Shown: in pieces, positions 9,959 through 22,197 of the stretch
Numbering within the stretch: position 1 is the first letter of the stretch
Layout of the letters: every line of letters begins with the position of its first letter
Source of the DNA: Heracleum sosnowskyi
Lineage: Eukaryota; Streptophyta; Magnoliopsida; Apiales; Apiaceae
Reading direction: 5' to 3'
Assembly (NCBI GenBank): GCA_030848705.1
Contig: CM061243.1
Coordinates: 112,616,674 to 112,680,673 of the forward strand
DNA length: 64,000 nucleotides
The notes under the pieces: generated by a model
Told to the model about the DNA's origin: nothing
Databases searched by the model: none
Seen by the model: the letters and a program-made list of their open reading frames with translations, nothing else
Made by a program: the position numbers and the translations under genes

Positions 9959-12900
9959 TTAAGAGAAATTTAGCATACCTAGCTCACTTACTAATCTTGA
10001 GAATGTTGATTCATCAAGTGGCTTGGTAAAGATGTCTGCAAGTTGTTGTTCACTTGGAACAAAATGTAACTCCACAGTACCATTCATAACATGTTCTCTA
10101 ATGAAATGGTACTTGATATCAATGTGCTTGGTTCTTGAATGCTGCACTGGATTCTCAGTAATGGCAATGGCACTAGTGTTGTCACAGAAAATAGGAATTT
10201 TCTCAACTCTTAATCCATAATCAAGTAATTGATTTTTCATCCATAAAATCTGTGCACAACAACTTCCAGCTGCAATATACTCAGCCTCAGCTGTGGAGGT
10301 GGAAACTGAGTTTTGTTTCTTGCTGAACCATGACACAAGCTTGTTTCCTAAGAATTGACAGGTGCCTGTTGTGCTTTTCCTGTCAATTTTACATCCTGCA
10401 TAATCTGCATCTGAATAACCAATTAGTTCAAAACCAGATTCTCTAGGATACCAAATGCCAAGGTTTGGTGTTCCCTTGAGATATCTGAAAATCCTTTTAA
10501 TAGCAACTAAATGGGATTCCCTAGGATCAGCCTGAAATCTAGCACATAGACATGTAGCAAACATAATATCAGGTCTACTAGCTGTTAAATACAAAAGTGA
10601 GCCTACCATGCCTCTGTAACTTGAAATGTCCACAGATTTTTCCTTAGTATTCAATTCAAGTTTGGTGGCAGTGGGCATGGGAGTTTTGGCAGGAGAGCAT
10701 TCCATTAAATTAAATTTCTTTAATAAATCATGAATATATTTTGTTTGACTAATGAAAATGCCTTCATTAACTTGCTTCACTTGAAGACCAAGAAAGTAAG
10801 TTAATTCTCCCATCATGCTCATTTCATATTTACTTTGCATAAGCTTGGCAAACTTTTGACAAAGTTTCACATCTGTAGACCCAAAGATTATGTCATCTAC
10901 ATAAATTTGAACAAGTATAGTAGAGCCATTCACAATCCTGTGAAAAAGAGTTTTATCTACAGTACCTCTAGTGAAATGATTCTCAAGAAGAAACTGTGAG
11001 AGTGTGTCATACCAGGCTCTAGGTGCTTGTTTCAAACCATAGAGTGCTTTGAGGAGGAAGTATACATATTCTGGAAAATCATCATCTTCAAAACCAGGAG
11101 GTTGACTTACATAGACCTCCTCTTCCAATTCCCCATTCAGAAAAGCACTTTTCACATCCATTTGATAGACTTTGAAATTGGCATGGGCTGCATAGGCTAG
11201 GAAAATCCTTATTGCTTCTAGTCTTGCAACAGGAGCAAATGTTTCATCAAAATCAATTCCTTCTTCCTGTGAGTAGCCTTTTGCAACTAGTCTTGCTTTG
11301 TTCCTTGTGACTATGCCATTTTCATCCATCTTGTTTCTGAACACCCATTTTGTGCCTATTATACTCCTGTCCTTAGGCTTGGGCACCAGCTTCCAAACAT
11401 TGTTCCTTTCAAATTGGTTTAGCTCTTCTTGCATAGCCAAAACCCAATCTGGATCTAGAAGTGCATCCTCAACTTTCTTTGGCTCATCTTGAGACAGAAA
11501 GCTGCTATATAGACATTCTTCTTGAGTTGCTCTTCTAGTTTGGACTTTTGAAGAAACATCACCTATAATAAGTTCAAAGGGATGATCTTTAGTCCATTTT
11601 CTTGAGGGAGGTAGATTTGCTCTTGACGAGGTAGCTTCATGATCATGATTGACTTGATTGGATATTTGTCCTTGAGAAACTCCCCCTGAGTTTGTTGTCC
11701 CTAAATGATCACTTCTTGAGACATTTCTATGACCTTCAACGGTATGACTGTTTTGGCTGTCAACGAAACGCTCATTTTGACTGTCAACGAAACCACCATC
11801 TTGACTGTCAACGAAATGACCATTTGGTCTACTAGCAACTATTCTTTTCAATCTTAATGCAGCAATTTCATCTTCACTGCTGCTCTCATCTGTGCTAGAT
11901 ACAACAACTTTAGGCTGTTTCTCAGTAGTCTTAACATGATTCATTCGTTCTCCTTCCTCATTCTCAAAAGAGAGACTTTCATGGAAACCTTCATCACAGA
12001 GACCTTGAATTTTGAGATCATCAAAAACAACATGTACAGATTCCATAACAATGTTGGTTCTGAGATTATAGACTCTGTAAGCTTTCCCTGCTGCATATCC
12101 CACAAATATTGCTTCATCTGCCTTTGCTTCAAATTTCCCCAAATGCTCAGCTTGATTTCTCAGAACAAAGCACTTGCATCCAAAGACATGAAGAAAATCC
12201 AATAGTGGCTTCTTTCTTTTGAGTAGTTGATAAGGGGTCATTCCCTTGGCCTGATTAATCAAAGAAATATTCTGAGTGAAGCAAGCTGTGTTAACTGCCT
12301 CAGCCCAAAAATAAGTTGGTAACTTTGATTCATCTAGCATTGTCCTGGCAGCTTCAATAAGTGTTCTGTTTTTCCTTTCAACTACACCATTTTGCTGTGG
12401 TGTCCTTGCTGCTGAAAACTCATGCATAATACCATTTTCTTCACAGAATATCTTCATGCTTGAATTCTTGAATTCTGTCCCATTGTCACTCCTGATCCTT
12501 CTTACTTTCAAGTCAGGATGATTGTTTACCATCTTGATGTGATTGATAATGATTTCACTTGCCTCATCTTTAGAATGTAAAAAGAAGGTCCAAGTAAATC
12601 TAGAAAAATCATCAACAATCACAAGACAATATTTCTTCTTTGAAATAGACATGACATTTACAGGGCCAAACAGATCCATATGAAGTAACTCAAGCTGATG
12701 GACAATTGATGACTCTGTCTTGCTTTTGAATGATGCCTTCTTTTGTTTCCCTTTTTGACAGGCATCACACAAACCATCCTTGGAAAACTCCACCTGTGGA
12801 ATTCCTCTAGCAAGATCCTTCCTTACCAAATCATTCATAACCTTGAAATTCAGATGAGATAATTTCTTGTGCCATAGCCAACTTTCATCCTTGCTTGCTT

Positions 12901-13330
12901 TGCTGAAAAGACAAGTGATGGTGTCTGGACTTGTGCTACTAAAGTCAGCAATGTACACATTCCCTCTTCTGAATCCAGTCATTACCACATTGTTGTTTCC
13001 TCCTTTAGAAACAACACAGGCTTCTTTAGAAAAAGTAACTAAAAATCCTTTGTCACAAAGTTGACTGATACTAAGCAAATTGTGCTTGAGACCATCCACC
13101 AATGCAACCTCATCTATGATGACATTCTCTTTTGAAATCAAGCCATATCCCTTTGTGTAGCCTTTGCTGTCATCTCCAAAAGCAATACAAGGGCCAGCTC
13201 TTTCCTGAAACTCTGTGAGCAGGGTAGAATCACCAGTCATGTGTCTTGAACAACCACTATCCAAGTACCAAAGATTCTTTTTGTCTCCCTGCACACAATA
13301 GAACCAAATCAAGTCGATTTTGGTACCCAA
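9959..13330 (-). CDS. Element C unit 1 pol: protease-integrase-RT-RNase H
   Basis: About 1120 aa and fully open. In order: retropepsin-like protease box WYLDSGCSRHMTG (Asp about residue 24); GAG-pre-integrase HKKLSHLN with the CDACQ zinc ligands (about 150-195); integrase DDE residues in MDLFGP (about 213), RSDNGTEF (about 280) and QNGVVERKNRT (about 315); a variable linker with three FVDSQ repeats (about 505-525); RVT_2 reverse transcriptase with DETFAPVARLEA, LYGLKQAPRAW and YVDD (about 812); and copia RNase H with SDADYAGC and STAEAEYIA. The order integrase before RT defines copia. The frame is -1 relative to gag, whose stop overlaps it, so expression needs frameshifting or another bypass. 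The listed start is a near-cognate codon in the gag overlap, not a proven initiation site. Confidence 0.95.
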   Translation of the reverse strand: MGTKIDLIWFYCVQGDKKNLWYLDSGCSRHMTGDSTLLTEFQERAGPCIAFGDDSKGYTKGYGLISKENVIIDEVALVDGLKHNLLSISQLCDKGFLVTFSKEACVVSKGGNNNVVMTGFRRGNVYIADFSSTSPDTITCLFSKASKDESWLWHKKLSHLNFKVMNDLVRKDLARGIPQVEFSKDGLCDACQKGKQKKASFKSKTESSIVHQLELLHMDLFGPVNVMSISKKKYCLVIVDDFSRFTWTFFLHSKDEASEIIINHIKMVNNHPDLKVRRIRSDNGTEFKNSSMKIFCEENGIMHEFSAARTPQQNGVVERKNRTLIEAARTMLDESKLPTYFWAEAVNTACFTQNISLINQAKGMTPYQLLKRKKPLLDFLHVFGCKCFVLRNQAEHLGKFEAKADEAIFVGYAAGKAYRVYNLRTNIVMESVHVVFDDLKIQGLCDEGFHESLSFENEEGERMNHVKTTEKQPKVVVSSTDESSSEDEIAALRLKRIVASRPNGHFVDSQDGGFVDSQNERFVDSQNSHTVEGHRNVSRSDHLGTTNSGGVSQGQISNQVNHDHEATSSRANLPPSRKWTKDHPFELIIGDVSSKVQTRRATQEECLYSSFLSQDEPKKVEDALLDPDWVLAMQEELNQFERNNVWKLVPKPKDRSIIGTKWVFRNKMDENGIVTRNKARLVAKGYSQEEGIDFDETFAPVARLEAIRIFLAYAAHANFKVYQMDVKSAFLNGELEEEVYVSQPPGFEDDDFPEYVYFLLKALYGLKQAPRAWYDTLSQFLLENHFTRGTVDKTLFHRIVNGSTILVQIYVDDIIFGSTDVKLCQKFAKLMQSKYEMSMMGELTYFLGLQVKQVNEGIFISQTKYIHDLLKKFNLMECSPAKTPMPTATKLELNTKEKSVDISSYRGMVGSLLYLTASRPDIMFATCLCARFQADPRESHLVAIKRIFRYLKGTPNLGIWYPRESGFELIGYSDADYAGCKIDRKSTTGTCQFLGNKLVSWFSKKQNSVSTSTAEAEYIAAGSCCAQILWMKNQLLDYGLRVEKIPIFCDNTSAIAITENPVQHSRTKHIDIKYHFIREHVMNGTVELHFVPSEQQLADIFTKPLDESTFSRLVSELGMLNFS

Positions 13331-15780
13331 GTTTCCTTGGGTCCTGTTTTGTTAGCCTTTGCTTTTCTTTTTACATCATTTTTCACCTTGGGCTCATATT
13401 GATTTAAATCAACTTTTACTCTTGGTGTTGATTTCTGATTGTTGCTCACATTTTCATTTACAACATGCATATTTGAAGGAACACACATATTATTCATATT
13501 CCATGGCATTTGTGGCATACTAAACATATTCATGTATGGATTAGGCACAAATGATATGTTAGCATATGGATTCTGAAATTGTGCACATGGAGCAAACATG
13601 TTAGGCATAACAGGCATTGTAGGCATAAGATTATTCATTGCAGGCTTGGGAATTTTCACATTAGCAGTTTTCTTAACAGATTTGCAGTTAGTAGATAGAT
13701 GACTAACACTTCCACAATTGACACAAGTCTTTCTAGGAGCATATTTATCAGGTGTGTAATTGTTGTGTTTGTTAATTCCTACTTTGCCATTCCTGTTATT
13801 CCTTTTATTTCCCTTAGCCTCAATTTGAACATTCTCTATTTTATCTTTCAATTGCTTGTTGGACAAGTGACCTACATTAGCTCTCTCAACAGGCTTCTCA
13901 ACTTTCTTTGATTTACTAGACTCACCTTGAACAAAGTTCTTGGTGACAGGACCATACTTATTATTAAGTCTAGTGAGTTCATCTTTTCTTTTCTCTGTCA
14001 ACGAAACACCCTGATCGGTTGATGGTTCATGTGTCAACGGAACATCGCATTCCGTTGACATATCAACCTTCAACAAATGATCATTGTTGTTTGTTGACTC
14101 TGTTTCTGAATCTAAGGCTTCACAAGCATACCCTAGTCTCTCTTTGTTCTTTTTCCATGATTGTTCACAGAAAGATTCCATACCTTGAACATTAATGATG
14201 TTGGTAGCAACATTCCTGGCATCTTTCTATTTAGCAATCACACTCTGTTCTATTTCTAGTTGTGTCTTAAGAATTTCTTCCCTTTGTAACACGTTCTCAA
14301 GTTCCTTCTTAGCATCCCTACTAACACATCTCATTTTCTCAAATTCAATGAGCTGTGCTTCTAACATTGCATTCCTATCACTTAAGAGCAAATTAGTCTC
14401 TTTAATTCTTGAATTCTCTTTGGTAAGTGATTTAAGAGTAACACGCAAATTATATAATACAGTAGACATTTCATTTACTGCACTATCGCATTCCTCTTTA
14501 GAAAGCTCAGAAAGATTAGTAATTGTTACCTGGTTGCTTGAGGAACTTGCTTTCTGCTCATGATTGTCAGCCATAAGAGCCAAGTTGACATACTCAACAT
14601 CATCATCAGAATCTTCACCATTACCAGCCCAATCATACTCCTGAGACATGAAAGCCTTTTCCTTTTGCTTGAGAAGTTCAAAGTATTTCTTTTTATAATC
14701 AACAGGCTCAAATTTCCTGTTGCTCTTCTCAATCTTGGGCTTTCTGCAGTCTCCAGCAAAGTGACCAAGCATTCCACAATTGAAACATTTAGATTTAGAC
14801 TTTTCAATCCAGTTTGTTTTGCTAGGTTGAAAGTCTCTTCTTGGTGGCCTTGCTTCTGAGTTTCTTTTGAACTTGAACTTAGAGAATTTTCTTGACAGAA
14901 AAGCAATGTGTTCATCAATCTCATCTAAGTCATCCAAGTTGGCTGGTTCTGATTCTTCTTCTTCTGTCATCTTGTCTTTACCCTTGCTAACATCACTCCT
15001 ACAACTAGATCGACTAGTTGTGGCCTTTGCAGCTTCTTCAGTGTCATCTTCCAGTTGGTTCACAGATGCAATCAATGCAATGGATCCACCCTTCTTCTGT
15101 ACCTTTTCAATTTCCTCATCTTGCTCCATTTCCAGCTCATAAGTCTTCAATGTTCCATACAGCCTTTCAAGAGTGTAATCTTTGTACTCTTGAGTGTTTC
15201 TTAGAGAAACAGTCATAGGCTTCCATTCTTTTGGAAGAGCTCTTAGAAATTTAAGGTTTGAGTCCTTAGTTTGGTAGATTCTCCCATACAACTTTAATCC
15301 ATTCAGAAGCTTTTGAAACCTACTAAACGTGTCATTTAGGGTTTCACCAGCTTTAAAGTGAAAGTGCTCATATTGTTGTATAAGGAGTTGCATTTTGTTC
15401 TCCCTTACTTGCTCAGTTCCTTCACATAGTGTTCTGACAGTGTCCCATACTTCTTTGGAGGTTGTACAGTTTATGACATTATCAAACATCTCTTGCTCCA
15501 AACCATTAAACAGAATGTTCATGGTTCTCTTATCTTTATGGATTTCTGCAAGATCTTCAATAGTCCATTCTGAGACAAGTTTTGGAATTTCTACGTCAGG
15601 AGCATCATCTGGCACTCCAATTCTAGATGCAAACTTCATGGGAACGTGTGGACCTTTCTCAATGCAGTCTACATATCTCTCATCCATAGACATGAGATGT
15701 AAATGCATCGTTACTTTCCAGTGAAAGTAATTGTCCTTATCAAGAACTGGTATCTTCACACCTGCATCCTTCTTCACCAT
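13309..15780 (-). pseudogene. Element C unit 1 gag, one nonsense codon
   Basis: Copia gag starts 64 bases after the LTR. It has the UBN2-type domain (VKIPVLDKDNYFHWKV), zinc knuckle CFNCGMLGHFAGDC, a coiled coil, and a second knuckle CVNCGSVSHLSTNC near the C-terminus. A single TGG-to-TAG change (reverse strand, 14229-14227) ends it after 517 residues. The C-terminal part stays open from 14181 to 13309. Unit 2 has Trp at the same codon and a complete 823-residue frame, so this is a point mutation after duplication. Three CGTTGA-type hexamers lie at 13998-14058. Confidence 0.93.
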
Positions 15781-15829
15781 GGTTTCTGTTTTGGTCTTGA
15801 TCTTTAAACTTCTTGTATGTTAGAAGCTT

Positions 15830-15841
15830 GCTCTGATACCA
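15830..15841 (-). promoter_or_regulatory. Primer binding site, element C unit 1
   Basis: Reverse-strand TGGTATCAGAGC, two bases from the LTR end. Initiator-Met tRNA primer site. Confidence 0.92.
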
Positions 15842-15843
15842 AT

Positions 15844-16881
15844 TGTTATTCCCAAATGACCTAACAGAATTGTAGAAGGGGGGGTTGAATACAATTCTTG
15901 ATATTTTCTTAAACTTAAAACAATGATAAAATAAAACTGAACTGAATAAACAAAAACACAAGATATCAATAATTCAGTTGGATTGTTTGATGATCCAACT
16001 GAAGTGTTTTTATTGCGGAAATAATCTGTGATACAAAAGTACACAGCTGCTCAGTTACAGAGTTGTAGAGAAGAATGCTCTCAAAGATAGCTAATACAAA
16101 CTATTTGTTTTTCTTCTCTTACATTCTTTCTAACTGCTACACTTGGTTATATATTCCCAAGTTTACAATACTATTTTTGGCTACTCTAAAGTACACTAAA
16201 GATAACCGCCAATAGTTTGCTTTTCATCCCTTTGTCCAGTGGTCCTTGGAGATCCTTGCTTTTGTCTTCATGCTTATTATGATCACTCCCAAGAGCCCAA
16301 TTGGAAACTGGGATGTTTCCTTATTCCCCATGTCCATTTTAATGGTTTCCAATGCAAAGTACACTTCCACATCACCTTTAGATCTGTTCAGTAAACTGTC
16401 ACTATCACTTTGTCAACTATTCAGAAAAGCAATAATGATTCGTTGATAGAAGGGAGATGTGTTTCGTTGATAGCTTTATTCTCCATTTCGTTGATGAGTA
16501 AACTTCATTTCGTTGATGAGTAAACTTCATTCCGTTGATGGTGTATCCTTGTTCCGTTGATAGAGTAATCTTCATACCGTTGACATGTCTTCACTTAGGC
16601 AAAATTACAAGGCATGATATACTTACAATTAACCAACCTATTTTGCCTATCTAGTACTTAGTCAACATGACTTAGGAAACCTATCTAATACATACATCAA
16701 ATGCATATCAAACTGTGAAGTATTGTACAGTGCAATTGCTACAACACTCATTCCGTTGATGAGCTTACTGTCAACGAAACACTGCAAAGCATGCCATTTC
16801 GTTGACAGTTACAAAATAACTTAATACAAAATCTACTAAGTGTTTTTACAATTATCATCAAGAATCAACATATTCCTAACA
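15844..16881 (-). repeat. Element C LTR 2 (shared central LTR)
   Basis: 1038 bp. It acts as the 5' LTR of unit 1 and the 3' LTR of unit 2: the primer site lies on one side (15830-15841) and a polypurine tract on the other (16882-16893). There is no TSD at its edges. Two bases differ from both outer LTRs: AGAAGGG against AGCAGGG near 16449, and GCTTACTG against GCTTCCTG near 16766. Confidence 0.94.
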
Positions 16882-16893
16882 ATCTCCCCCAAT
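16882..16893 (-). promoter_or_regulatory. Polypurine tract, element C unit 2
   Basis: Same reverse-strand TTGGGGGAGAT as in unit 1, next to the central LTR. Confidence 0.85.
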
Positions 16894-17067
16894 TTATGAC
16901 TGATAGAATAACAGCCATAAATCAAGAGCCTTGATGATAACAAAAACACTCAGACATATTACCCATGATTAAAAGTAAAAATTGCATTGAGCTTCATAAA
17001 GTTTTAGACATAAACAAGACTTACAAGACTAATGCCCAAATGTGCTCCTCTAGACTGAGCAAATGAT

Positions 17068-20000
17068 TCATCTTGGTCTTCTTTGAGGCATAGTCTTCTT
17101 CCCTCTCCTAGAGTTGTTCTCCTCAATCTGGACCTGTAGCCTTCTGTAAAAGATCTTCTCTTCTTCATCTTGATCACCAAGCTTGGATTGCATGAACCTT
17201 AGAGTTTGATTAGATGCCTTATCCAGCTGGTCTTCCATCCTGAAGAACCTTCTGCAGTTGTCCTTGTCCTTAAATTCCATCATCCAGTAAGGTTGAAGAT
17301 GGATCTTCTTTCCTGTTGAGGGCACTCTTAGCATCCTGGGAAGAGCCTCAGGCTTGTTCCAGCTAGCCTTTATTTGACATATCTTGGAGACCACCTCAGA
17401 CTTGGCTGTTTTGGTGAAGCCAAAGTCTTTCTTCAAGCATCTAAACACTGTGAGTAGTGTTTGGTAGCCTTCTCCTAAAATTCTGTAGAGAGGCCATATT
17501 TGTTCTCTACCACCCTTGTATGTGAAAACCAATCTTTCAGGTAACTTTTGAGAAGCTGCAATGCCCCTTACTTCCACCAGGTTGTCTAAATCAAGATGTA
17601 AGCTGGATTCTTCCCTGATGTCAGCAATGTACATGCAGTCCTCTGGATTTGTAGGGGGTTTCTGAGATTGTGGCTTCCTCACAAATACTGGCTTTGCCTT
17701 GACAGCCCTTTTCTTTGTCTTCATTGGTTGATCCTTTTCAAATAGGAACTTTGGAAATAGGCTTCATCAAATTCAATAGGCTCCTCCTTTGGCATGATTG
17801 GTTGATCATGAAAGTTGACAGGGTGTGCAGGGTCACAGGCCAACTTTCCTCCAATAGGTAGGTCAATAGGAATTTGATGTGCACTTGTTGTGGAAGGGGC
17901 TTGAGCAGTGTCCAGAGAGTCCTCTTTTTCAAAGTTCAGATTCCTCTTAGCTCTAGCCTTTGGTTGCCTTACACTTTTCCTTGCTGGTTCAGCTTCATTA
18001 GCTCCATCCTTGGCTTTTTCTTCCTGAAAGGTCTCTTCATCTTCAAGTGCTTGAGCAACTGCCAATGCTTGCATTGCTGCCCTTTCAGATTCTTCAGCCT
18101 TGGCCTTTGCAAAATTTGGGTGACCAACCCAAATGCAGATTTCCTTGCTGTCCCTGTAGATGATGGCCCTTTGATTCCTTATGCTTGGATGATTGCTTTC
18201 CTTGCTCTCAATGATCAGCTTCCCTAGGACTTTGAACTCATCTGGCTTTGGAGCAGGATAAAATATCCTTTCAATGTTCTTGCCTTTGGGTTTGGCAGGT
18301 GATATTGGAGACATCCCTCTTGCATCCACATTCTTAAAGCATGAAGATTGACCCTTCTCATTTCTTGAATCTTGAAAGATTCCATGCTGAAGGGGCTCTA
18401 TAGCATAAGAGCTCTTGAACTGTGGCTCCATTTGTACAATCACCATTGCATTTGTTGATGGCTGATCTGTCTTTGAAGATTCAGTAATGTTCTTGAACCT
18501 TGCTTCTATGTTGGACCAGTGATCTTTGATTTGTTCTGCAAGTTTCATCCTCATAGAAGCTTCCTGGATCAGGTCAACACTATCCTTCTTCTTCTTCCCA
18601 AACTCCCCCATTGCTAGTGGCTCCTGTGGCAGTGAAATGGCTGGGACCAACACCTTTGTGATTTGAATGTTTAGCTCCTTAGATTTCTCCCCCTTTTTGT
18701 TAGCATCAAGAGAGATGACTGGGAGTCCTTGAGCTGCCACTAGCTGAGTGAGTAGCTGAGTTTGCTTCTCCTTTTCCTTCTGCATTTCAGAAAGTGTAGC
18801 TTCCACCTTGTCCACTCTTGTAGAGAGAGTTTTCAAGGATGTAGCCACCTCAGGTTCCTTAGAGAAAAACCTGGTCATCTTGGACACAGTGAGAAGTGGG
18901 AGCTTTTCATCGATCATCCTGTAGTTAGCATCCCTGAGATTGCTAATGGAGTCCTTGATTTCTGTAGCCTCAATCCTTGTCTGCATCATTTGTAGCCTTT
19001 GAATTTCCAGAGAATCCATGATGGCCTTGTAGAATTTCTTGTCCCTTGCATTTGCAGACTCATGAGCTAGATAGGCCTCATTGTACTGCCTTGAGATAGC
19101 AGCATCTAGAGTGACTCTTCCATGCATACCCTGAGAAAGCCAGCCTGGTGTAGGAGGCACCACAGAAGTCCCAGTCTGTGAAGTGGTGGCCACCTGTAGA
19201 TTATCACCATAGCTGTCCTCATCATCAGAAAACTCAAAGTCTCCACTTGCTGCAGCTCCTGGAGGTAGATTGGTCAAGGCATCCTTTGCTCTTTGCATTG
19301 ATGCAGTAGTATGAATTAAGTTGAGTGACCTTTCTGCCTCCACATTGCCCTGTTGAGCCATAACTTGATAGGCTGGCACAGGATGAGTAAAGGTCTCAGG
19401 ATCCAGGGAAATACTATCCAGAGTTTGTTGATAAAGCTCTTGGAAAGTAAGTTCCCTTTCTCCCTCACTGACCTCCATTAACTCATTAGCAATGGCTGCT
19501 TCCACCCTTATTGCTCCTGTAGTCCCTTCTCTCTCTCCACTCTTTTCTTGCATCATGGGCTCCCCATGGCTCACACCTCTCACACCCTCACCTTCACCTA
19601 CTAAGGTGGTACTCTCAAACTCTCCTTTTGCCTGGCTGGAAGAAATAGCCAGCCTCTCACTCTCATTCTCTCCTTTTGCCTGGCTGCAAGCCAGCCTCTC
19701 AATTTCACTCCCTCTCAAACCTAAAAGTGTCTCAACTACCACCAGGTCATCTACACTAGTTGTGGAAACAACTGGATTTTCAATAAGGGGTGTAGATGGA
19801 CCTATCAACGGAATGGTAGTTTGAACTGTCAACGGTATGGATACCGTTGATGGAGAAACACTTGTCAACGAAAGAAGTTGTTTCGTTGATGAAGTCAATA
19901 AAGCACTTTGAGAAAGTGAAATTACAGTAGAATCTGTGGTGATTGATTTTAGAGATTGGTCCACAGATCCTCTTGCAACTTCAGAAAAAATTGGTTGATG

Positions 20001-20767
20001 GCCCAACAAATCACTTAACAAGTGATGGCCACCAGCTTCAGAGTGGGGCTTCTCCAAGATTAGAGTTGGAGAATCAGGAAAAGATGTATGGATCATGTCC
20101 ACATCTAAAGATTGAGTTGGTGAATTGGATGGAGATAAATCAAGATTAATGTTTAGAGAGTGGGACTGTAACCCCAGAGAAATAATAGGGGTTACATCAA
20201 CCTGAATTTGAGAAACTGGAAGTGTTGCTTCCAGTGTGTGTGCACCCTGTGAACCCTTGGTCTTTTGCTTCACTCTCCTTTGGTATTGGGAAAATGTAGA
20301 CTGTGGGCTTGAAGTGTCCCTTACCCTTTTGGACTGTGCTCTAGGTGGAGAGCTTGTTTCAATAATCACATCCTTTTGGGAGGATGCAATTAGACTTGTG
20401 TTTAAATCCATTTTACTCATTGTGCCTTGTTGGGAAGACACAATGGGGCTAGGCTGGGAAACACTTACCTCACCTTCCTTATTCTTGGGGTTTCTTTGAT
20501 TTTCACCCCTCCCCTCACCTCTCACAACTCTAGACTCACTCCCCTTAGGTTGTGTGGTAGTTTTTACAACAGGTGCCTTTTGAGAAGCACCTGAGGTTGG
20601 CTTGGAGGATTTCTTTGATTTTGATTTAGTTGCTGGGGCAGGAGCCTGTTGGGTCACAGCTACAGACTCCATAGCAACAAGGTTGGAGGAGACAATAGAA
20701 GTAACAGCTATACTAATAGGGATAGTAGTAGTTACCTCAATGATTGGCAGATACACCACTGGAACAT
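17068..20767 (-). pseudogene. Element C unit 2 ORF3, C-terminal part, frameshifted
   Basis: Near-identical to unit 1 ORF3 from about residue 250 to the end, but disabled twice. A one-base deletion in an A run near 17755 (GGAAATAGG where unit 1 has GGAAAATAGG) shifts the frame, leaving 17721-20759 and 17068-17724 as separate frames. Element D is inserted at 20767/20768 and cuts off the N-terminal 251 residues, which lie at 28168-28923. Five CGTTGA hexamers at the same relative place as in unit 1 are retained near 19805-19890. Confidence 0.93.
20763..20767. repeat. TSD of element D, left (AACAT)
   Basis: AACAT here and at 28171-28175. Unit 1 has a single AACAT at the same ORF3 position, giving a direct empty-site comparison. 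Confidence 0.95.
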
Positions 20768-22060
20768 TGATAGAGTATATATTTTATATGATTTTATTCC
20801 TCATATTTATTATATTTTGCATTTAATTGGATTTTTATTTAATAAATTTTAATGTTTTATTGTAGGAAACAAGGAAATCCTAAACTTGGAAGGATTGGAG
20901 AATAAAGAGCTTAATTTGGAGATTTATTAGAAGGAAAATCGGATTTGTTGGGCTGCCTGCACATAATTCACTGTTTCGGTCATATCTTAAGATGTAGAAG
21001 TCAGAATTGGACGATTTAACAGCCCACGCGAAGATAATAGAAATCTCTTTTATTCTAAAGTGGTCCAATTATTAAATTAATTCAGGAACGGCTCAGAATT
21101 ACTGAAGAAAAGTCAGCTACGAATTTTCCTTGTAAAACAGAATCAGTTTAGGAAACGTACTTGTACTTTCCTCAAGGCATTAAAATATTTGAGGATATAT
21201 ATATAGACATCAGATCTGAGAGATAGGGAGACATACATATACATAGATACATAGATACATACGGAGGGAGACTTGTACTTTTCTTCTTGGAGAAAGATTA
21301 AAGGTTTTTATTCTTTGTTCTTAATATTATTATGTGTTCTTATTATATTTTGTGTTCTGTTAGTTTAATTATGAGTGAGTAGATATTTAATCTAGGGTTA
21401 AGTTGAACCCTAGTTATGATTGATGTATGATTTTCCACAAGCCCCCAATTTAGTTATGTTGTATGCTCTTGCTTATTGAGTTGTGCTTAATTAACAATAA
21501 CATGTCAGACGTGATTATGCGTATTGTTTGAACCTAATATCTATTTATCATCGAAAGTTGGACTTAGATGGTTGTGATTTATCCAATAAGGACATGAACT
21601 TCTCCATGAAAATAGGTAGAACGGATTGTTAGGAAGTTAGGATGCTGTGTTTAATGTCTCTAAATTGCATGATACCATGAAAATAGGCTTGAGTGTATTT
21701 TAGAGAAGCCATTAATACTCGAGAGAGGTTATTGGTATTTTATAGGGCGTGTCTTTCCTCTTGAGTCGCATATGATTAATTGGGGTGGAAAATCATGATT
21801 GCATTGATTCATGCTAGTGGGGATACTTAATTCTAGATGTTTTTAGTTAATTGATAAATACCACATATTTGCTTTAGTATAATATTTAGATTAATAATCT
21901 CTCCACAATTTATTGTGTTACTTGCTTAGTTGAATTGAATCAAGAATAACTAGTGATTGATACGTTTGTCTCTGTGGGATCGACTCTGACTTGCCCTACT
22001 ACATAGTTAGAAGGATTTGTTAGATATTATTATTTGATAGGCACGCGACAGCCTTGTCCA
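20768..22060 (+). repeat. Element D 5' LTR
   Basis: 1293 bp, beginning TGATAGAGTATA. A TATA run (GGATATATATATAGAC, about 21194-21208) is the likely core promoter. It ends CTTGTCCA, where the 3' LTR ends CTTGTCA. Confidence 0.92.
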
Positions 22061-22065
22061 ATTTT

Positions 22066-22084
22066 TGGTGCCGCTGCCGGGGAC
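22066..22084 (+). promoter_or_regulatory. Element D primer binding site (tRNA-Asp type)
   Basis: TGGTGCCGCTGCCGGGGAC, close to the TGGCGCCGTTGCCGGGGA primer site known from Athila/Tat-group gypsy elements. Leader sequence without other features runs from here to 22197. Confidence 0.85.
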
Positions 22085-22197
22085 AAAGCGGTATTAGATT
22101 AGTTAATTTTTGAGTTTGTTTAGCTAAGTCTTTTAGTTGTGTTGCTTCGGCTATTATTCCCTTGTTATTTGATCCTTGTTTCTAGTTTCCTTGTTGC

